This document shows, one piece after another, positions 9,601 through 16,313 of a stretch of 64,000 nucleotides of DNA (its first letter is position 1; every line of letters begins with the position of its first letter). Source of the stretch: Pseudomonas sp. SJZ074 (GTDB taxonomy: Bacteria; Pseudomonadota; Gammaproteobacteria; Pseudomonadales; Pseudomonadaceae); the NCBI RefSeq assembly GCF_007828215.1, contig NZ_VIUE01000004.1, positions 1-64,000 of the forward strand. The letters are read 5' to 3'. A program made the position numbers and the translations under genes. Below the pieces are notes generated by a model. The model saw only the letters and a program-made list of their open reading frames with translations, had not been told where the DNA came from and did not search any database.

Positions 9601-11859
9601 GTGGCCGCTGGCGTCGTAGAAGAATCGTGTCGTGCGGTCGCCGGTCTGCTGCTGGATCAGCCGTCCTTGTCCGTCGTAAGTGAAGGTGGTCAGTGTACCG
9701 ATGGCATCCGTGCGGGTGCTCAACCGGCCCGCATCGTCATAAGACAGGGTCGTCAGGCGGTCTGCGGAATGAGTGACCGGGTTCAAGTCACCGACGACGG
9801 CGGTTCCGTTGTACCAGGTCGATGTATCGACCAGCGTGGCGTAGCGTTTTTCCTGAACTCGCTGTCCAGCCGCGTTGTAGCTGTACTCGGTCACCGCACC
9901 AACGCCATCAACCTGGGCACTGACTCGCCCGGCCTCGTCGTAGAAGGTATAGCTGCGCGCGCCCGTGGCATCCTGGACCATGACCTGCCGACCGGCGGCG
10001 TCATAGACATAGGAAGTGGAACGCGGTGTTTGGCCTGCGGCTGTTTGCGTCAGGCCGATCAACTGCCCCTGGCCGTTGTAGGTCTGCGTAACGGTCATTC
10101 CCGCACTGTTGGTAACCGCCACCGTACGGTTGGTCCCGTTATAGGCGGTCGTGCGTGTACCGGCCGAATCGGTCTGGCTGATCACACGGCCCAGGCCGTC
10201 GTAAACGACCGAACTCAGGGTGGTTTTCTGGCTACGGTCCGCTCCTCGTGCCACGAGCGTCTGCAAGAGTTGGCCGTACTGGCTGTAGATGTACTCGGTG
10301 ACGCTGGCGCTGCTGTCCTGGGTTCCGACACCGCTGGCGTTGACCACACCGTAAGTGGTTCGGCGACTCAGGTTGCCGCGATAGTCGTAGCTCAGTTCGG
10401 TCAGGGTTGAACGGGTTTTGTCTCGTGCATCTGCCCATGTTGCCAACTGCGCTTCTGTCAATACGGACTCGGGGGCCAGCCCGTTCACCGCGAACAGCGC
10501 ATCCCCGTAGCTGATTTCCTGGGTCTTCAGTCCCTGGGCGTTATAGCGGTATTCCGTGACCTGCCCACGGCCGTCGACCATGAAGCGCACTCGGTTATCA
10601 CTGTCGTAGGCTAGCCGAGTGACCTGGGCAGTACCGGTGGATGGTTCAGTCGAGCTGTAACGAATTTCATTGAGCAATTGGTTAGCGGCGCTGTAGGTAC
10701 GCGCAACGGTGGTACCCGTCGCATCCCGCTCCAGCAGCGCATTGCCGTTCGCATCGTACTGATAGGTGATGGCGTTGCCGCGACCATCCGTGATGCGGAT
10801 GACGTTGCCGTCCAGATCATAGGCATAGCGCGTGGACTGGCGCTGGCCGTTGACTGCTGGAGTCTGAACTTCAATCAGACGGTCATCGGCATCGTAGAAA
10901 TAGCTCCACTGCTGGCCCAGGCCATTGAGCACATCGGTACGGTTGTTGGTCAGGTCGTAGTTGAAGGTCGTGGTGCCCGCACCATCGGTCACCGTCTTGA
11001 CCCGGTACTCACCGTCCAGCAACTGATACGTGAAGCTGGCCGCGGTGCCGTCACTCTGCTTGACACTGGCGATGCGGAAACTGTCCGCGTCATAGCTGTA
11101 GTCGGTGCGATAGACATTGCCGTCGGCAATGCTGTTGTCTTCCGGGCTCAGGTCCGTACTGACATTGATCAGCCGCCCCTGAGCGTCATAGCCGTAATAG
11201 ACCTGCTGGGTCAGCGCGCCACCCGCGATGCTGCGGGTATCGACGCGCTCCAGCTTGCCCGCCGCATTGTAATTCAGCACCAAGGCCTGACCGGAGCTGT
11301 CCTCGACGCTACTCAAACGCCCATTGGCATCATAGCCGTAGCTGATCTGGGTGCCGTGGGCATCGGTGGTGGACAGCAGCCGGCCATTGCCGTCGTAGCG
11401 CTCGACGACACGACGCGAGCCGTCGGTCCAGACCATTTGCGCGGTGTCGGCATCCCAAACCACCGTGTCATGAGCGCCATCACCTTCGGTCGATTGATAT
11501 TGGCTGCCGTTCCACTGGTAAACCGTCTGGTGACCATCCCCCGTCGTCCGCGTCACCTGGCTACCGACCGTGTTCACGGTGCCAGTCAGGACCAGGCTGC
11601 GCTCGCCATCCCAGCGCCAGCCGTCGGCATCGCCGTCGCTCAAGCCGCCTTGGGTGTTGTAGGTGCGGGTGTGCAGCAGATCCTGGCCCAGGCCGGACAA
11701 CTGCTCGTCGGTGAAGCGCAGCACGAGGTTGCCATTGCTGACATTGACCAGCGCCTGGCCACCGGCCTGCCCCAGGTTAGCCTGACCGCCTACACCCCCC
11801 AGCGAATTCAGCGATGTGTTGAACAGCCCTAGTCCATTACCGGCAACGATGGCGACCAT
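616..11859 (-). CDS. Giant YD/RHS-repeat polymorphic toxin with LysM and JAB-like tip
   Basis: The protein is about 3747 residues from the ATG at 11859, which has GGGGGAG upstream; a TTG at 11904 is an alternative. A short N-terminal leader is followed by several dozen YD repeats of the pattern YDxxGRLxxxxDxxG, expected to form the hollow beta-shell that encloses the toxin. The classic hyperconserved RHS core end was not seen. Instead a LysM domain (YVVNQGDTLESIAQSVWGD, about residue 3040) precedes a Pro/Lys linker and a long hydrophobic Gly/Ala segment (about 3130-3220). The last ~140 residues form a variable tip with SHTHPG (His3694, His3696) and SPGD (Ser3707, Asp3710). That resembles the zinc-binding HxH..SxxD of JAB/JAMM metalloproteases used as toxins in polymorphic systems. 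The tip DNA is visibly more AT-rich than the repeats. There is no N-terminal PAAR or VgrG domain, so the export route is unknown. Confidence 0.85.
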   Translation of the reverse strand: MVAIVAGNGLGLFNTSLNSLGGVGGQANLGQAGGQALVNVSNGNLVLRFTDEQLSGLGQDLLHTRTYNTQGGLSDGDADGWRWDGERSLVLTGTVNTVGSQVTRTTGDGHQTVYQWNGSQYQSTEGDGAHDTVVWDADTAQMVWTDGSRRVVERYDGNGRLLSTTDAHGTQISYGYDANGRLSSVEDSSGQALVLNYNAAGKLERVDTRSIAGGALTQQVYYGYDAQGRLINVSTDLSPEDNSIADGNVYRTDYSYDADSFRIASVKQSDGTAASFTYQLLDGEYRVKTVTDGAGTTTFNYDLTNNRTDVLNGLGQQWSYFYDADDRLIEVQTPAVNGQRQSTRYAYDLDGNVIRITDGRGNAITYQYDANGNALLERDATGTTVARTYSAANQLLNEIRYSSTEPSTGTAQVTRLAYDSDNRVRFMVDGRGQVTEYRYNAQGLKTQEISYGDALFAVNGLAPESVLTEAQLATWADARDKTRSTLTELSYDYRGNLSRRTTYGVVNASGVGTQDSSASVTEYIYSQYGQLLQTLVARGADRSQKTTLSSVVYDGLGRVISQTDSAGTRTTAYNGTNRTVAVTNSAGMTVTQTYNGQGQLIGLTQTAAGQTPRSTSYVYDAAGRQVMVQDATGARSYTFYDEAGRVSAQVDGVGAVTEYSYNAAGQRVQEKRYATLVDTSTWYNGTAVVGDLNPVTHSADRLTTLSYDDAGRLSTRTDAIGTLTTFTYDGQGRLIQQQTGDRTTRFFYDASGHQSGQLDAEGYLRENRYDATGRLIQSIRYASQTLADNRADGTLDQLRQSSANDLSSWYFYDTAGRQIGSVDEKQFVTETVYDEAGNTQQTIRYATAYTATISDTTAFDTIKTAASVGPAQTTTTAFDEQGRIAQRVATDGTITAYEYDSAGRLVRETQAQGTTEERSVRTRYDAFGQTIGKLLGEASARITAGMSDTEVAAIYAQYGLTYQYDEMGRVASASDALGNRTLSYYDAAGRLTHVVNALGEVSETVYSAFGEVRERTAFTGRLADTDTAALSGGVLNAQLKTLVQAIRNANSDNRRTYDYDTRGLLTSTTDALGYVTRYGYNAFGNQTSVTRTVSAGNTVTSSTTYNNRGEQIGRVDDVGGLARSTAISYDAFGRVLTTTDGRGLVSATSYDQSGRIITTTNALGQRRSSEYDAFGRVFKQTDALGNITTYSYNDSDRSLTVTTPDGVSVITVNTRHGQTLTFTDGSGNTTRYAYDKNGQVISVLDGLGRETSNAYDEAGNLLSVTDALGHTTRYGYDAANRMVTRTDAAGTITRYTFDGQGRRIQVVEAEGSATPKVTAYAYDRNGQTLVVTQDPAGLQLTTTYSYDGLGNQVQVARGTVANPNQQNTLYEFDKLGRRISERQDPSGLNLTTQYRYNGNDQVTRKIDAGGNSTWYVYDNAGRLSETVNALGGVTRNRYDAAGNLLSTTRYATALDLNALASFGDAVLSVVVTLDAARDQTTTYVYDDVGRVRYSINALNQISETIYDANGRVSETRQYDKAIAANAPRTLVGTATALAASGAQARSTRSVYDAAGQLLSITDAAGKVESYTYDAVGNRLTLTNKNGSVWNYRYDSLNRLVLEIAPAISVASMDANGAVTTKTALPITVITYDALGNISTRTVGRLRSSLDAAASTDDLSQARTTRYAYDAVGHQVLITSPGWYNKTTGAFQQAADGSANTFQITTEVTYDALGNAVRNRVRVNNTGVAATDFVDSYKVYDSLGRLTHDIDALKGVTAYTYDAQGNRLTTRRYVNALNLAVPTTGYYTGTNLTATTLVPNATQDRTLITRYDALGRKISVQQDQVSLYSFTGVVSTSTLITAAPTTVYTYDAFGQLIRETQIARNASGAIVMTGASSVHYYDQVGNRIGSVDALGNYTRMEYDAQGKLSRQVEYANALTAWNENSVPSAPVASANDRSTRYDYDAMGRLSQVTQEGVRYWQQSINATNGVVSATAVVGNLVVSRLTYDGVGNTRTVTDAAGNVTTTDYNALGQVSKVTEPARVTAKSGAVDPFASAVVLASPVTTYAVNAFGQVLSETRTAGSTGDAVQAGLTQITRTRYDAAGYEVQEIDAAGSAQNYKVDVAGRRLEESRQVSATLNAWTSGGTAVSYNQTLKRTFEYDALGQQTATVDWYTAADGAAQGTRNSVLYNRFGEVTQKLLNGSLLTRYDYDQAGRVIQQQDAQGISQLAYDLSGKASRSIQLGDAATAADHRISYVRNDVLGRALELHLPAFEANLNADTLNNVTLTLTTPIIRQAYDRWGNLLSRTDARGYLTTYTYDHNNKQLSETLPVTDILRENGTSYRASLIHEKRYDGLGQLIQETDLMGPYAGVATSTELRTRQHVYNQAGELIQDVDALGYSRNYRVDSNGNRVATQDALGTVLVDAYDAMDRQLSHGIIRSGAAVTLLTNQYDQAGRLYGEISGASAVEETLNSVANANWSSTTTGVAGNTRYTLYDERGNIVKTRNESKIEKTIEYDVDNRKVKEIDGLGGVLTWAYDTENFGRLSSRKDLGGRVYSFTYNGFGQLIRESLITANGAGPDKVYSYYGNGLANSIVEGSVTRNAAGTVIGEDSRTSSYAYDLSGNRIREVNSGRYLNGAVSQVSSNEVRSKFDEQGRLKELKAPVGNQLVGALGTQYTLVSTARLDSLKYDYDEMGNRRRVYMDTTSQSGTRKIVDDWYKFDLEDRVLIAEGYLKNGKIVAGTLRGQSSVVKELTVSVAAKGYAISYDVLGRRQSSERWQAAIYEEKRVGPKPGEWTYWQEYSGDAYLRSTYIYNDLGQVSTIAGAQVARAGLSDTTMATKSIVGGPFNKKATYAPLGRAYTLFSASYDERGNRARQADYSYSWKGSNTSLASSTSNVYNYRGDAQALSELKYSGGVLTQANYFNELGMLDAVGNQRAYRYVAYNANGTINHRGNFSAAQVLFDGYKEGQATATRTNGGSPGTTTNTYSVRGELLQAVGTGGNVFTRGLATNAEGRLIVRRESSGVAQSYLYYQGAALANIGNASAPEVSDTFTPISPDYPGRTPSNYVVNQGDTLESIAQSVWGDSGMWYLIADANGLDVSKALTPGDNLKIPNVVSSTHNDATTFKPYDPDDVIGNINPSPKAPPPPKPKKKKSGGLATIVMVVVAVVATVFTAGAATAVLSGAATTLGGAAAAGTAALSAAAAGTAATISLGGAIIGAAVGSAVSQAVGMGMGAVDKFSWGQVAVSGITGGLTYGITSGINTLAQGAQPGSGALTAAARTYPAQGVFNYATSQVANRIAGLDTSFSWRSVAASAAGATVAGYVGGGDRGLLNSTVRGQVSAYASAAIKDKWFGGGRPDYGQVAADAFGNTLANDMIDRLAAAQKNESPLYASVGSNLFDQMLQNGEQPDTMTRSDLARLARESLNNGNILPTDLYERVFGGRTTYLERETVRPSVYDYQISIRDSDVPLENVSAVKPYAPEVSLSESVLDYLNSNSVIPREPMNGDFVHDNLATVSNVFNAPLNFTFGVAPALLADAADSTVGRVLYDVTLNNAVGHGIGGGASAVSQLFREGAVEVFGLGAKMIAERVTSAVDGARQYVVQMSGKGVANSELTIAANPASGQPAAISRGFGMLNSRQASILEELPEFGSSTIAHKAFGQRDLAALTAATGDEFAMFSTGGRRLIFRGDVGSVPISPEMASQLSDRGWRWSSHTHPGFEAGVLRSSPGDQAVLRATGRNQSAIFNSMGQRGIFTPNGDSLNGWKPW

Positions 11860-12108
11860 ATCCCTTAACTCCCCCGACGAAGCCGAGCCGACCGAACGGC
11901 TCAAAAAACTACCACTGACCGAACGGCCAAGCGGCGCTACTGACAGTGCTTATGCCGGGATTTCAGAAAAAGTTTAGGGGGTATGGAAAATATTTTATGA
12001 AGCGTCGAAATCCGTCTCTAACGCATGACAGCCGGCTGTCATCGAGGCAATAATCGACCGATAGAAGACGCTCTTTCCCTTACGACCGCTCATAAAGAAC
12101 CCATTCCA
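11860..12108. promoter_or_regulatory. Divergent intergenic region between RHS toxin and TPR genes
   Basis: About 250 bases separate the two divergent start codons and must hold both promoters. The centre (about 11960-12010) is AT-rich (AAAATATTTTATG) compared with its surroundings, as expected of a promoter. I could not identify an operator or a clear -35/-10 pair. Confidence 0.4.
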
Positions 12109-13293
12109 ATGGCCATCGACGACACGTCCGCTGAACACAATCGCCTGGGGCGCTTGCTGACCTTTCTGGAGCATGATCCCACCAACTTGGCGCTTTTGGT
12201 TGATGCCCTGTCATTGGCCATCGATCTGGGTGACATCATTCACGGGCAACAGTTGGTCGACCATATAAAAGCCCAAGGGATCGAAGCACCCAACGTTTGT
12301 GCACTGGCGGCTCATGCATCACTACAAGCTGGGCAATATGCGGCGGCGGGAGCCTTTGGTGACAAGGCAATCGAAGGCGGAATCGAGCACCCGGCTGTTC
12401 TTTTCAATACTGCTTTCGGTCATTTTCACAGTGGCGACTATGCCTCTACTCATGCATTGCTTTCACGCCTGAGCAACGATCCGCAGGCCCCCGCTCATCT
12501 TCTGATGATGCATGCCCGAGCATTGCATCAACTGGAAGAAACCGAGGAAGCCGAGGTGCTGGTTACCAGGGCTCGACTGCAAGAGCCGGAAAACAACGAC
12601 ATACGTGGTTTACTCGCACTGCTGCAATACGAGAACGACAACTACTCCCCAGCATTGATCACTGCCCACGAGACACTGGCGGAAGATCCTGACCAGCTCG
12701 ATGCACTCATCGCCTGTGCCTCGGTCCACTTCGAACAAAACAACATCATCGCATCCCGCAACGCCTGGCTTCACACTGTCAACGTGCATCCGGAATGCGG
12801 CCGAGCATGGTCCGGGCTGGCACGACTGGAATTCAACGAGCTGGAATTCGACGAAGCTGAAGAGCACCTGAAAACAGCCGTCCAGTTCATGCCGGACCAT
12901 ATTGGTACCTGGCATCTTCTGGCCTGGATCTACATTCTGCGCAAGGACAGCACTCAAGCTCGCCAGGCGCTCGAGCGTTCTTATGCGCTGGACCGTACCT
13001 TTGGCGAAACCCACGGAGGATTGGCAATCGTCGACATCATGGAGGGGCAGAAAGAGCGCGCCCAAAAAGGCATACGCCGCGCCCTCAAGCTGAAGTCCGA
13101 CGGTTTGTCTGCACGGTATGCTGAAGCACTTCTACTTCAAGAAGCCGGTCAACCAGAAAAAGCCGCTCAGTTGATCGATCAAGTACTTGATCGAACCCGG
13201 CCTGATAGCAGCGACACTGGCCGAATGCTGATGGAAAACTGGCTGAAAACCCATCAGAACAAAATTCCAGATCGTCATCCGGATCAACACTAA
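12109..13293 (+). CDS. TPR-repeat protein
   Basis: The protein has 394 residues from the ATG at 12109 (MAIDDTSAEHNRL). An upstream in-frame ATG at 12025 would add 28 residues of unlikely composition. It consists almost entirely of tandem ~34-residue helix-turn-helix units with the TPR pattern of small residues, for example WSGLARLEFNELEFDEAEEH, WHLLAWIYILRKDSTQARQA and YAEALLLQEAGQPEKAAQLI. No signal peptide or enzyme domain is visible, so a cytoplasmic scaffold or chaperone is likely. It heads a tight three-gene run (25-base gap, then a 1-base overlap) divergent from the RHS toxin. A role in handling that toxin is possible but is only inferred from adjacency. Confidence 0.8.
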   Translation: MAIDDTSAEHNRLGRLLTFLEHDPTNLALLVDALSLAIDLGDIIHGQQLVDHIKAQGIEAPNVCALAAHASLQAGQYAAAGAFGDKAIEGGIEHPAVLFNTAFGHFHSGDYASTHALLSRLSNDPQAPAHLLMMHARALHQLEETEEAEVLVTRARLQEPENNDIRGLLALLQYENDNYSPALITAHETLAEDPDQLDALIACASVHFEQNNIIASRNAWLHTVNVHPECGRAWSGLARLEFNELEFDEAEEHLKTAVQFMPDHIGTWHLLAWIYILRKDSTQARQALERSYALDRTFGETHGGLAIVDIMEGQKERAQKGIRRALKLKSDGLSARYAEALLLQEAGQPEKAAQLIDQVLDRTRPDSSDTGRMLMENWLKTHQNKIPDRHPDQH

Positions 13294-13318
13294 GTCATCG
13301 CACACGGGGAAGCTCAAC

Positions 13319-13861
13319 ATGCTGGACGCATCGGAATATCTACATCTGGCCATCAATGCCAGTCAGAACGGTGACCATCACGCGGCACTGAACTATCTAA
13401 ATACGGCGCTCGAGCTGGAACCGAAAAATGCTGCCGTGCATTATTTTCGTGCCGCCGAACACGCGGAACTTGGTCTGTTGGAACGGGCGCACTCGGAAAT
13501 GATCGAGGCGCTGGAGCTCGCCCCCGGGATGGACATCGCACGATTCCAATTTGGCTTGCTGAGTCTTCAGCTATCCAAAACGGATGAAGCTCGAAAGGCC
13601 TTTAACTTGCTTCAAGCGACCTCGAAAGACTCAAGTTTGCGGGAGTTTTCCGGGGCGTATCTGGAGTTGCTCAACGAAAACACCCAGGGCGCAGTTACCC
13701 GGTTGACCCAAGGCCTGCCAGATTGCTCCAACCCGGCATTGAAGGCCGATATGCAGCGGGTATTGGCAAGCCTCTCAGACGTTCCATCCGCTCCCAGCGC
13801 CAATATAGCCGAGCCCGCCGTTTTCCTTGGCGCTTATCGCGACACCCTCGAGACTTCCTGA
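13319..13861 (+). CDS. Small TPR-repeat protein
   Basis: The protein has 180 residues and starts at an ATG preceded by GGGGAAG. It contains three to four TPR-like units: YLHLAINASQNGDHHAALNY, VHYFRAAEHAELGLLERAHS, and a third around ARFQFGLLSLQLSKTDEARK. The tail is less regular and proline/serine containing. No signal peptide or catalytic motif is seen. It lies 25 bases downstream of a larger TPR gene and its TGA overlaps the next ATG by one base (TGATG), so the three genes are surely co-transcribed. It probably acts as a protein-protein adaptor; the partner is unknown. Confidence 0.8.
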   Translation: MLDASEYLHLAINASQNGDHHAALNYLNTALELEPKNAAVHYFRAAEHAELGLLERAHSEMIEALELAPGMDIARFQFGLLSLQLSKTDEARKAFNLLQATSKDSSLREFSGAYLELLNENTQGAVTRLTQGLPDCSNPALKADMQRVLASLSDVPSAPSANIAEPAVFLGAYRDTLETS

Positions 13862-14232
13862 TGAGTAGAATCGATCAGACTCGCTTATCCCTGGTCCTCG
13901 CTGCGCTAGCCAAACCTAAAGACCGGGTTACATCGAGCACCGCAAACAGTGCAAGCGCAGTGAAGAACGGAAAGGGCTCAAAAGACCTTGAAGCACTGCG
14001 CATACGACTGCAAAACCGTCTTCAGGACCTCAAAAGAAACACCACAGATTTTCATGAAGCGGCAACAGTGATAACAGTTCAAGAGATATTGCGTTGGGAG
14101 TTTGGTGAAAACATTCTGGAGCATCCTGAATTCGGCAACATATCGAAAAAAGTTGCGGAGACAATGCTGGAGAATCAGGAGCTGGAAAGGACCCTGCACG
14201 CAATTGTCGATCGAATGGTGTCGCCTGACTGA
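13861..14232 (+). CDS. Unrecognised small protein of the TPR operon
   Basis: The protein has 123 residues from the ATG at 13861, chosen because it overlaps the preceding stop as TGATG. A longer frame upstream would run through the TPR gene. The N-terminal ~45 residues are Ser/Thr/Lys rich and probably disordered. The rest is predicted helical: EALRIRLQNRLQDLKR, then TVITVQEILRWEFGENIL, and a C-terminal amphipathic stretch (ETMLENQELERTLHAIVDRM). I do not recognise a family. The shape resembles small helical secretion-accessory or chaperone-like proteins, but no function can be assigned. Confidence 0.7.
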   Translation: MSRIDQTRLSLVLAALAKPKDRVTSSTANSASAVKNGKGSKDLEALRIRLQNRLQDLKRNTTDFHEAATVITVQEILRWEFGENILEHPEFGNISKKVAETMLENQELERTLHAIVDRMVSPD

Positions 14233-14315
14233 TTCGATGCTTCATCTGTGCAACGACAGACCATACCCTCTGGCTAACTTCACCAAAGAAGAGCGATAAC
14301 AGAACGCCGCCAGCC

Positions 14316-14684
14316 TCAGCCCCCCGCGTACTGTTCCAGTATTGAACGAGCCTCGCTGGTAAAGCAGTAGCTCTTGTCGACCTGAAAAAGAATGACGCCC
14401 TCCTCGCACAGGCGCCTGAGCACTTCACGCACGCTGACGACCGACAACTCGGCCGCAAACAGCTCCAGGTAGCGGTGCACCCCGCGCACGTTTATGGAAC
14501 GCCCATCCCTGGCGGCAACGAGCAAGGCATCGATGACCTTGAGGCGGATCAGGCTGGTGCGCAGCCCGTAATGTCGCAGCAATTCAAGGATGCTGTGACG
14601 GTCGTCTTCGGGCGGTTGTCGAGTGGTCGCCGTCTCGCCTGGTTTTTGCGTTGCGGGAGACGCCGATGCTGAATGTCTGTACAT
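14316..14684 (-). CDS. Half-length Fur-like winged-helix regulator
   Basis: The protein has 122 residues from the ATG at 14684, which has AAAAGGA upstream; a TTG at 14702 is a weaker alternative. After a flexible ~30-residue head it reads ILELLRHYGLRTSLIRLKVI, then a helix around NVRGVHRYLEL, and SVVSVREVLRRLCEEGVI. This follows the N-terminal DNA-binding half of Fur-family proteins (GLRxTxxRxxIL and TVYRxLxxLxxxG). The C-terminal dimerisation half with its His/Cys metal ligands is missing. Similar ~130-residue proteins are annotated in pseudomonads as Fe2+/Zn2+ uptake regulation proteins. It is the last gene of the minus-strand receptor/aminotransferase set, so it may tune the siderophore genes; target and ligand are unknown. 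Confidence 0.7.
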   Translation of the reverse strand: MYRHSASASPATQKPGETATTRQPPEDDRHSILELLRHYGLRTSLIRLKVIDALLVAARDGRSINVRGVHRYLELFAAELSVVSVREVLRRLCEEGVILFQVDKSYCFTSEARSILEQYAGG

Positions 14685-14742
14685 GCGAATAGTCCTTTTC
14701 AAAATGTACGGGTATCAAAAGTCTGGTACCGCTTCCCAACCG

Positions 14743-14771
14743 AGGGGCTTGCCGTTCCTGTCGGCAAGCCC
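14743..14771. terminator. Hairpin between aminotransferase and Fur-like gene
   Basis: A perfect 11-base-pair stem, GGGGCTTGCCG (14743-14753) with CGGCAAGCCCC (14761-14771), encloses a 7-base loop. It lies 14 bases beyond the aminotransferase stop on the minus strand. There is no U-tract, so it may only attenuate or stabilise the message ahead of the Fur-like gene. Confidence 0.5.
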
Positions 14772-14784
14772 CTGGGGGGATTCG

Positions 14785-16206
14785 TTAACGAACGGGACGC
14801 TCGTTGATCGTGCTGGCCGCTTGAAACAGGATTTGCGCGACGAAATCGATTTCCTGTTCGGTGATGATCAGCGGCGGCAAGAAGCGCACGGTCGCGCCGT
14901 GGCGTCCGCCCAGCTCGACGATCAAGCCATGCTTCAGGCAGGCCTGCTGGAAGGCCTTGGCCCGGGCGGTATCCGCCGGAGGATGTCCCTGCACGTCGAG
15001 GGTGCCTTGTGGGTCGACGATTTCCATGCCCAGCATCAGGCCGCGACCGCGCACGTCACCGATCCAGGCGAATTCGCTTTGCAGCGCCTGGAGCTGTTTG
15101 CGCAGGTGAGCGCCCACGGTTTCGGCGTGCTTGACCAGGCCTTCATCGCGTATGAAGCGCAAGGTCGCGGTGCCGGCTGCCATGGCCAGTTGATTGCCGC
15201 GGAACGTGCCGGCGTGGGCCCCCGGTTGCCAGGTGTCCAGCGAATCGTTGTAGACCATCACCGCCAGCGGCAGGCCTCCGCCGATGGCCTTGGACAGGGT
15301 AATGACGTCCGGAGTGATACCCGACTGCTCGAAGCCGAACATCCGGCCACTGCGGCCGATACCGCACTGGATCTCGTCGACGATCAGCGGAATGCCATGG
15401 GCCTGGGTCAAGCGGCGCAGTTCCTGGAGCCAGCGGTCCGGCGCGGCGATCACCCCGCCCTCGCCCTGGATCGGCTCCAGGATCATCGCCGCCGGGGCGG
15501 TCACGCCGCTTTCCGGGTCATTGAGCAGATGCTCGAGATAACGCACGTTCAACGTCACGCCCTGCTCCCCGGCCACCCCGAACGGGCAACGGAAATCATG
15601 GGGGTACGGCAAGCGCTGCACCCCTGGCGTCAACGCACCGAGGGCGTTTTTCGGCGACAGGTTGCCGCTGATGGCCAGCGTGCCCAGGGTCATGCCGTGA
15701 TAAGCGCCTTCGAACGCCAGTACCGAGTGGCGACCGGTGGCGGTGCGGGTGAGTTTGAGCGCCGCTTCGACCGCATCGGCACCGCTCGGGCCGCAGAACT
15801 GGATGCGGGCGTTACGAGCGAACTCGCTGGGCAGGCAGGCGAAGATTTCCTGGACGAAGGCGTCCTTGACCGGGGTCATGAGGTCGAGGGTGTGCATGGG
15901 CACGCCGGCCGCCATGACCTGACTGATGGCTTCGACGATCACCGGGTGGTTGTGACCCAGGGCCAGGGTGCCGGCACCCGCCAGGCAGTCGACGAACACC
16001 TGCCCGCGACTGTCCTGCACATAAATACCGTGGGCCCGTTCGAGCACCAGGGGAATGCGCCGAGGATAGCTGCGTGCATTGGATTCCTGCTGTTGCTGAC
16101 GCTCCAGCAACGGCGTCGGATCCAGGCAGTAAGGGCTCGAAAGACCGGTATGCAACAGGCGTAGCTGTGGCGCGCCACCTGTCGTGGCATTTGAAAAAGC
16201 GTTCAT
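14785..16206 (-). CDS. Diaminobutyrate-2-oxoglutarate aminotransferase
   Basis: This is a class III PLP-dependent aminotransferase that makes L-2,4-diaminobutyrate from aspartate semialdehyde and glutamate. The chosen ATG at 16206 follows GGAGGAAATC and gives 473 residues. The frame extends 23 codons upstream without a better start. Family features are the cofactor-loop glycines near GPSGADAVEAALKLTR, the YHG of AFEGAYHGMTLG, the VDEIQCGIGRSG segment, and the Schiff-base lysine in TLSKAIGGG (Lys306). It lies 107 bases downstream of the TonB receptor on the same strand. Two adenylation domains of the adjacent NRPS carry the same Dab-type signature, so this enzyme most likely supplies their substrate, as PvdH does for pyoverdine. 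Confidence 0.88.
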   Translation of the reverse strand: MNAFSNATTGGAPQLRLLHTGLSSPYCLDPTPLLERQQQQESNARSYPRRIPLVLERAHGIYVQDSRGQVFVDCLAGAGTLALGHNHPVIVEAISQVMAAGVPMHTLDLMTPVKDAFVQEIFACLPSEFARNARIQFCGPSGADAVEAALKLTRTATGRHSVLAFEGAYHGMTLGTLAISGNLSPKNALGALTPGVQRLPYPHDFRCPFGVAGEQGVTLNVRYLEHLLNDPESGVTAPAAMILEPIQGEGGVIAAPDRWLQELRRLTQAHGIPLIVDEIQCGIGRSGRMFGFEQSGITPDVITLSKAIGGGLPLAVMVYNDSLDTWQPGAHAGTFRGNQLAMAAGTATLRFIRDEGLVKHAETVGAHLRKQLQALQSEFAWIGDVRGRGLMLGMEIVDPQGTLDVQGHPPADTARAKAFQQACLKHGLIVELGGRHGATVRFLPPLIITEQEIDFVAQILFQAASTINERPVR

Positions 16207-16278
16207 GATTTCCTCCATGGAGGCTGGGTTTGGAAGGGAACAACAGCCTGGAAACAAACTTCCGTGACGCTGCAAGCC

Positions 16279-16307
16279 GGGCGCGGGAAGATTGCCTTCC
16301 CGCGCCC
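16279..16307. terminator. Strong hairpin after the TonB receptor gene
   Basis: A 12-base-pair perfect stem, GGGCGCGGGAAG (16279-16290) with CTTCCCGCGCCC (16296-16307), encloses the loop ATTGC. It begins 6 bases after the receptor stop on the minus strand and precedes the aminotransferase. Without a U-run it may be a partial terminator that lowers aminotransferase expression relative to the receptor. Confidence 0.5.
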
Positions 16308-16313
16308 CTGGGC

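Noticed and set aside
616..11859. CRISPR or tandem DNA repeat array
   Set aside because: The periodicity is at protein level (YD repeats) with diverged DNA, not identical direct repeats with spacers.
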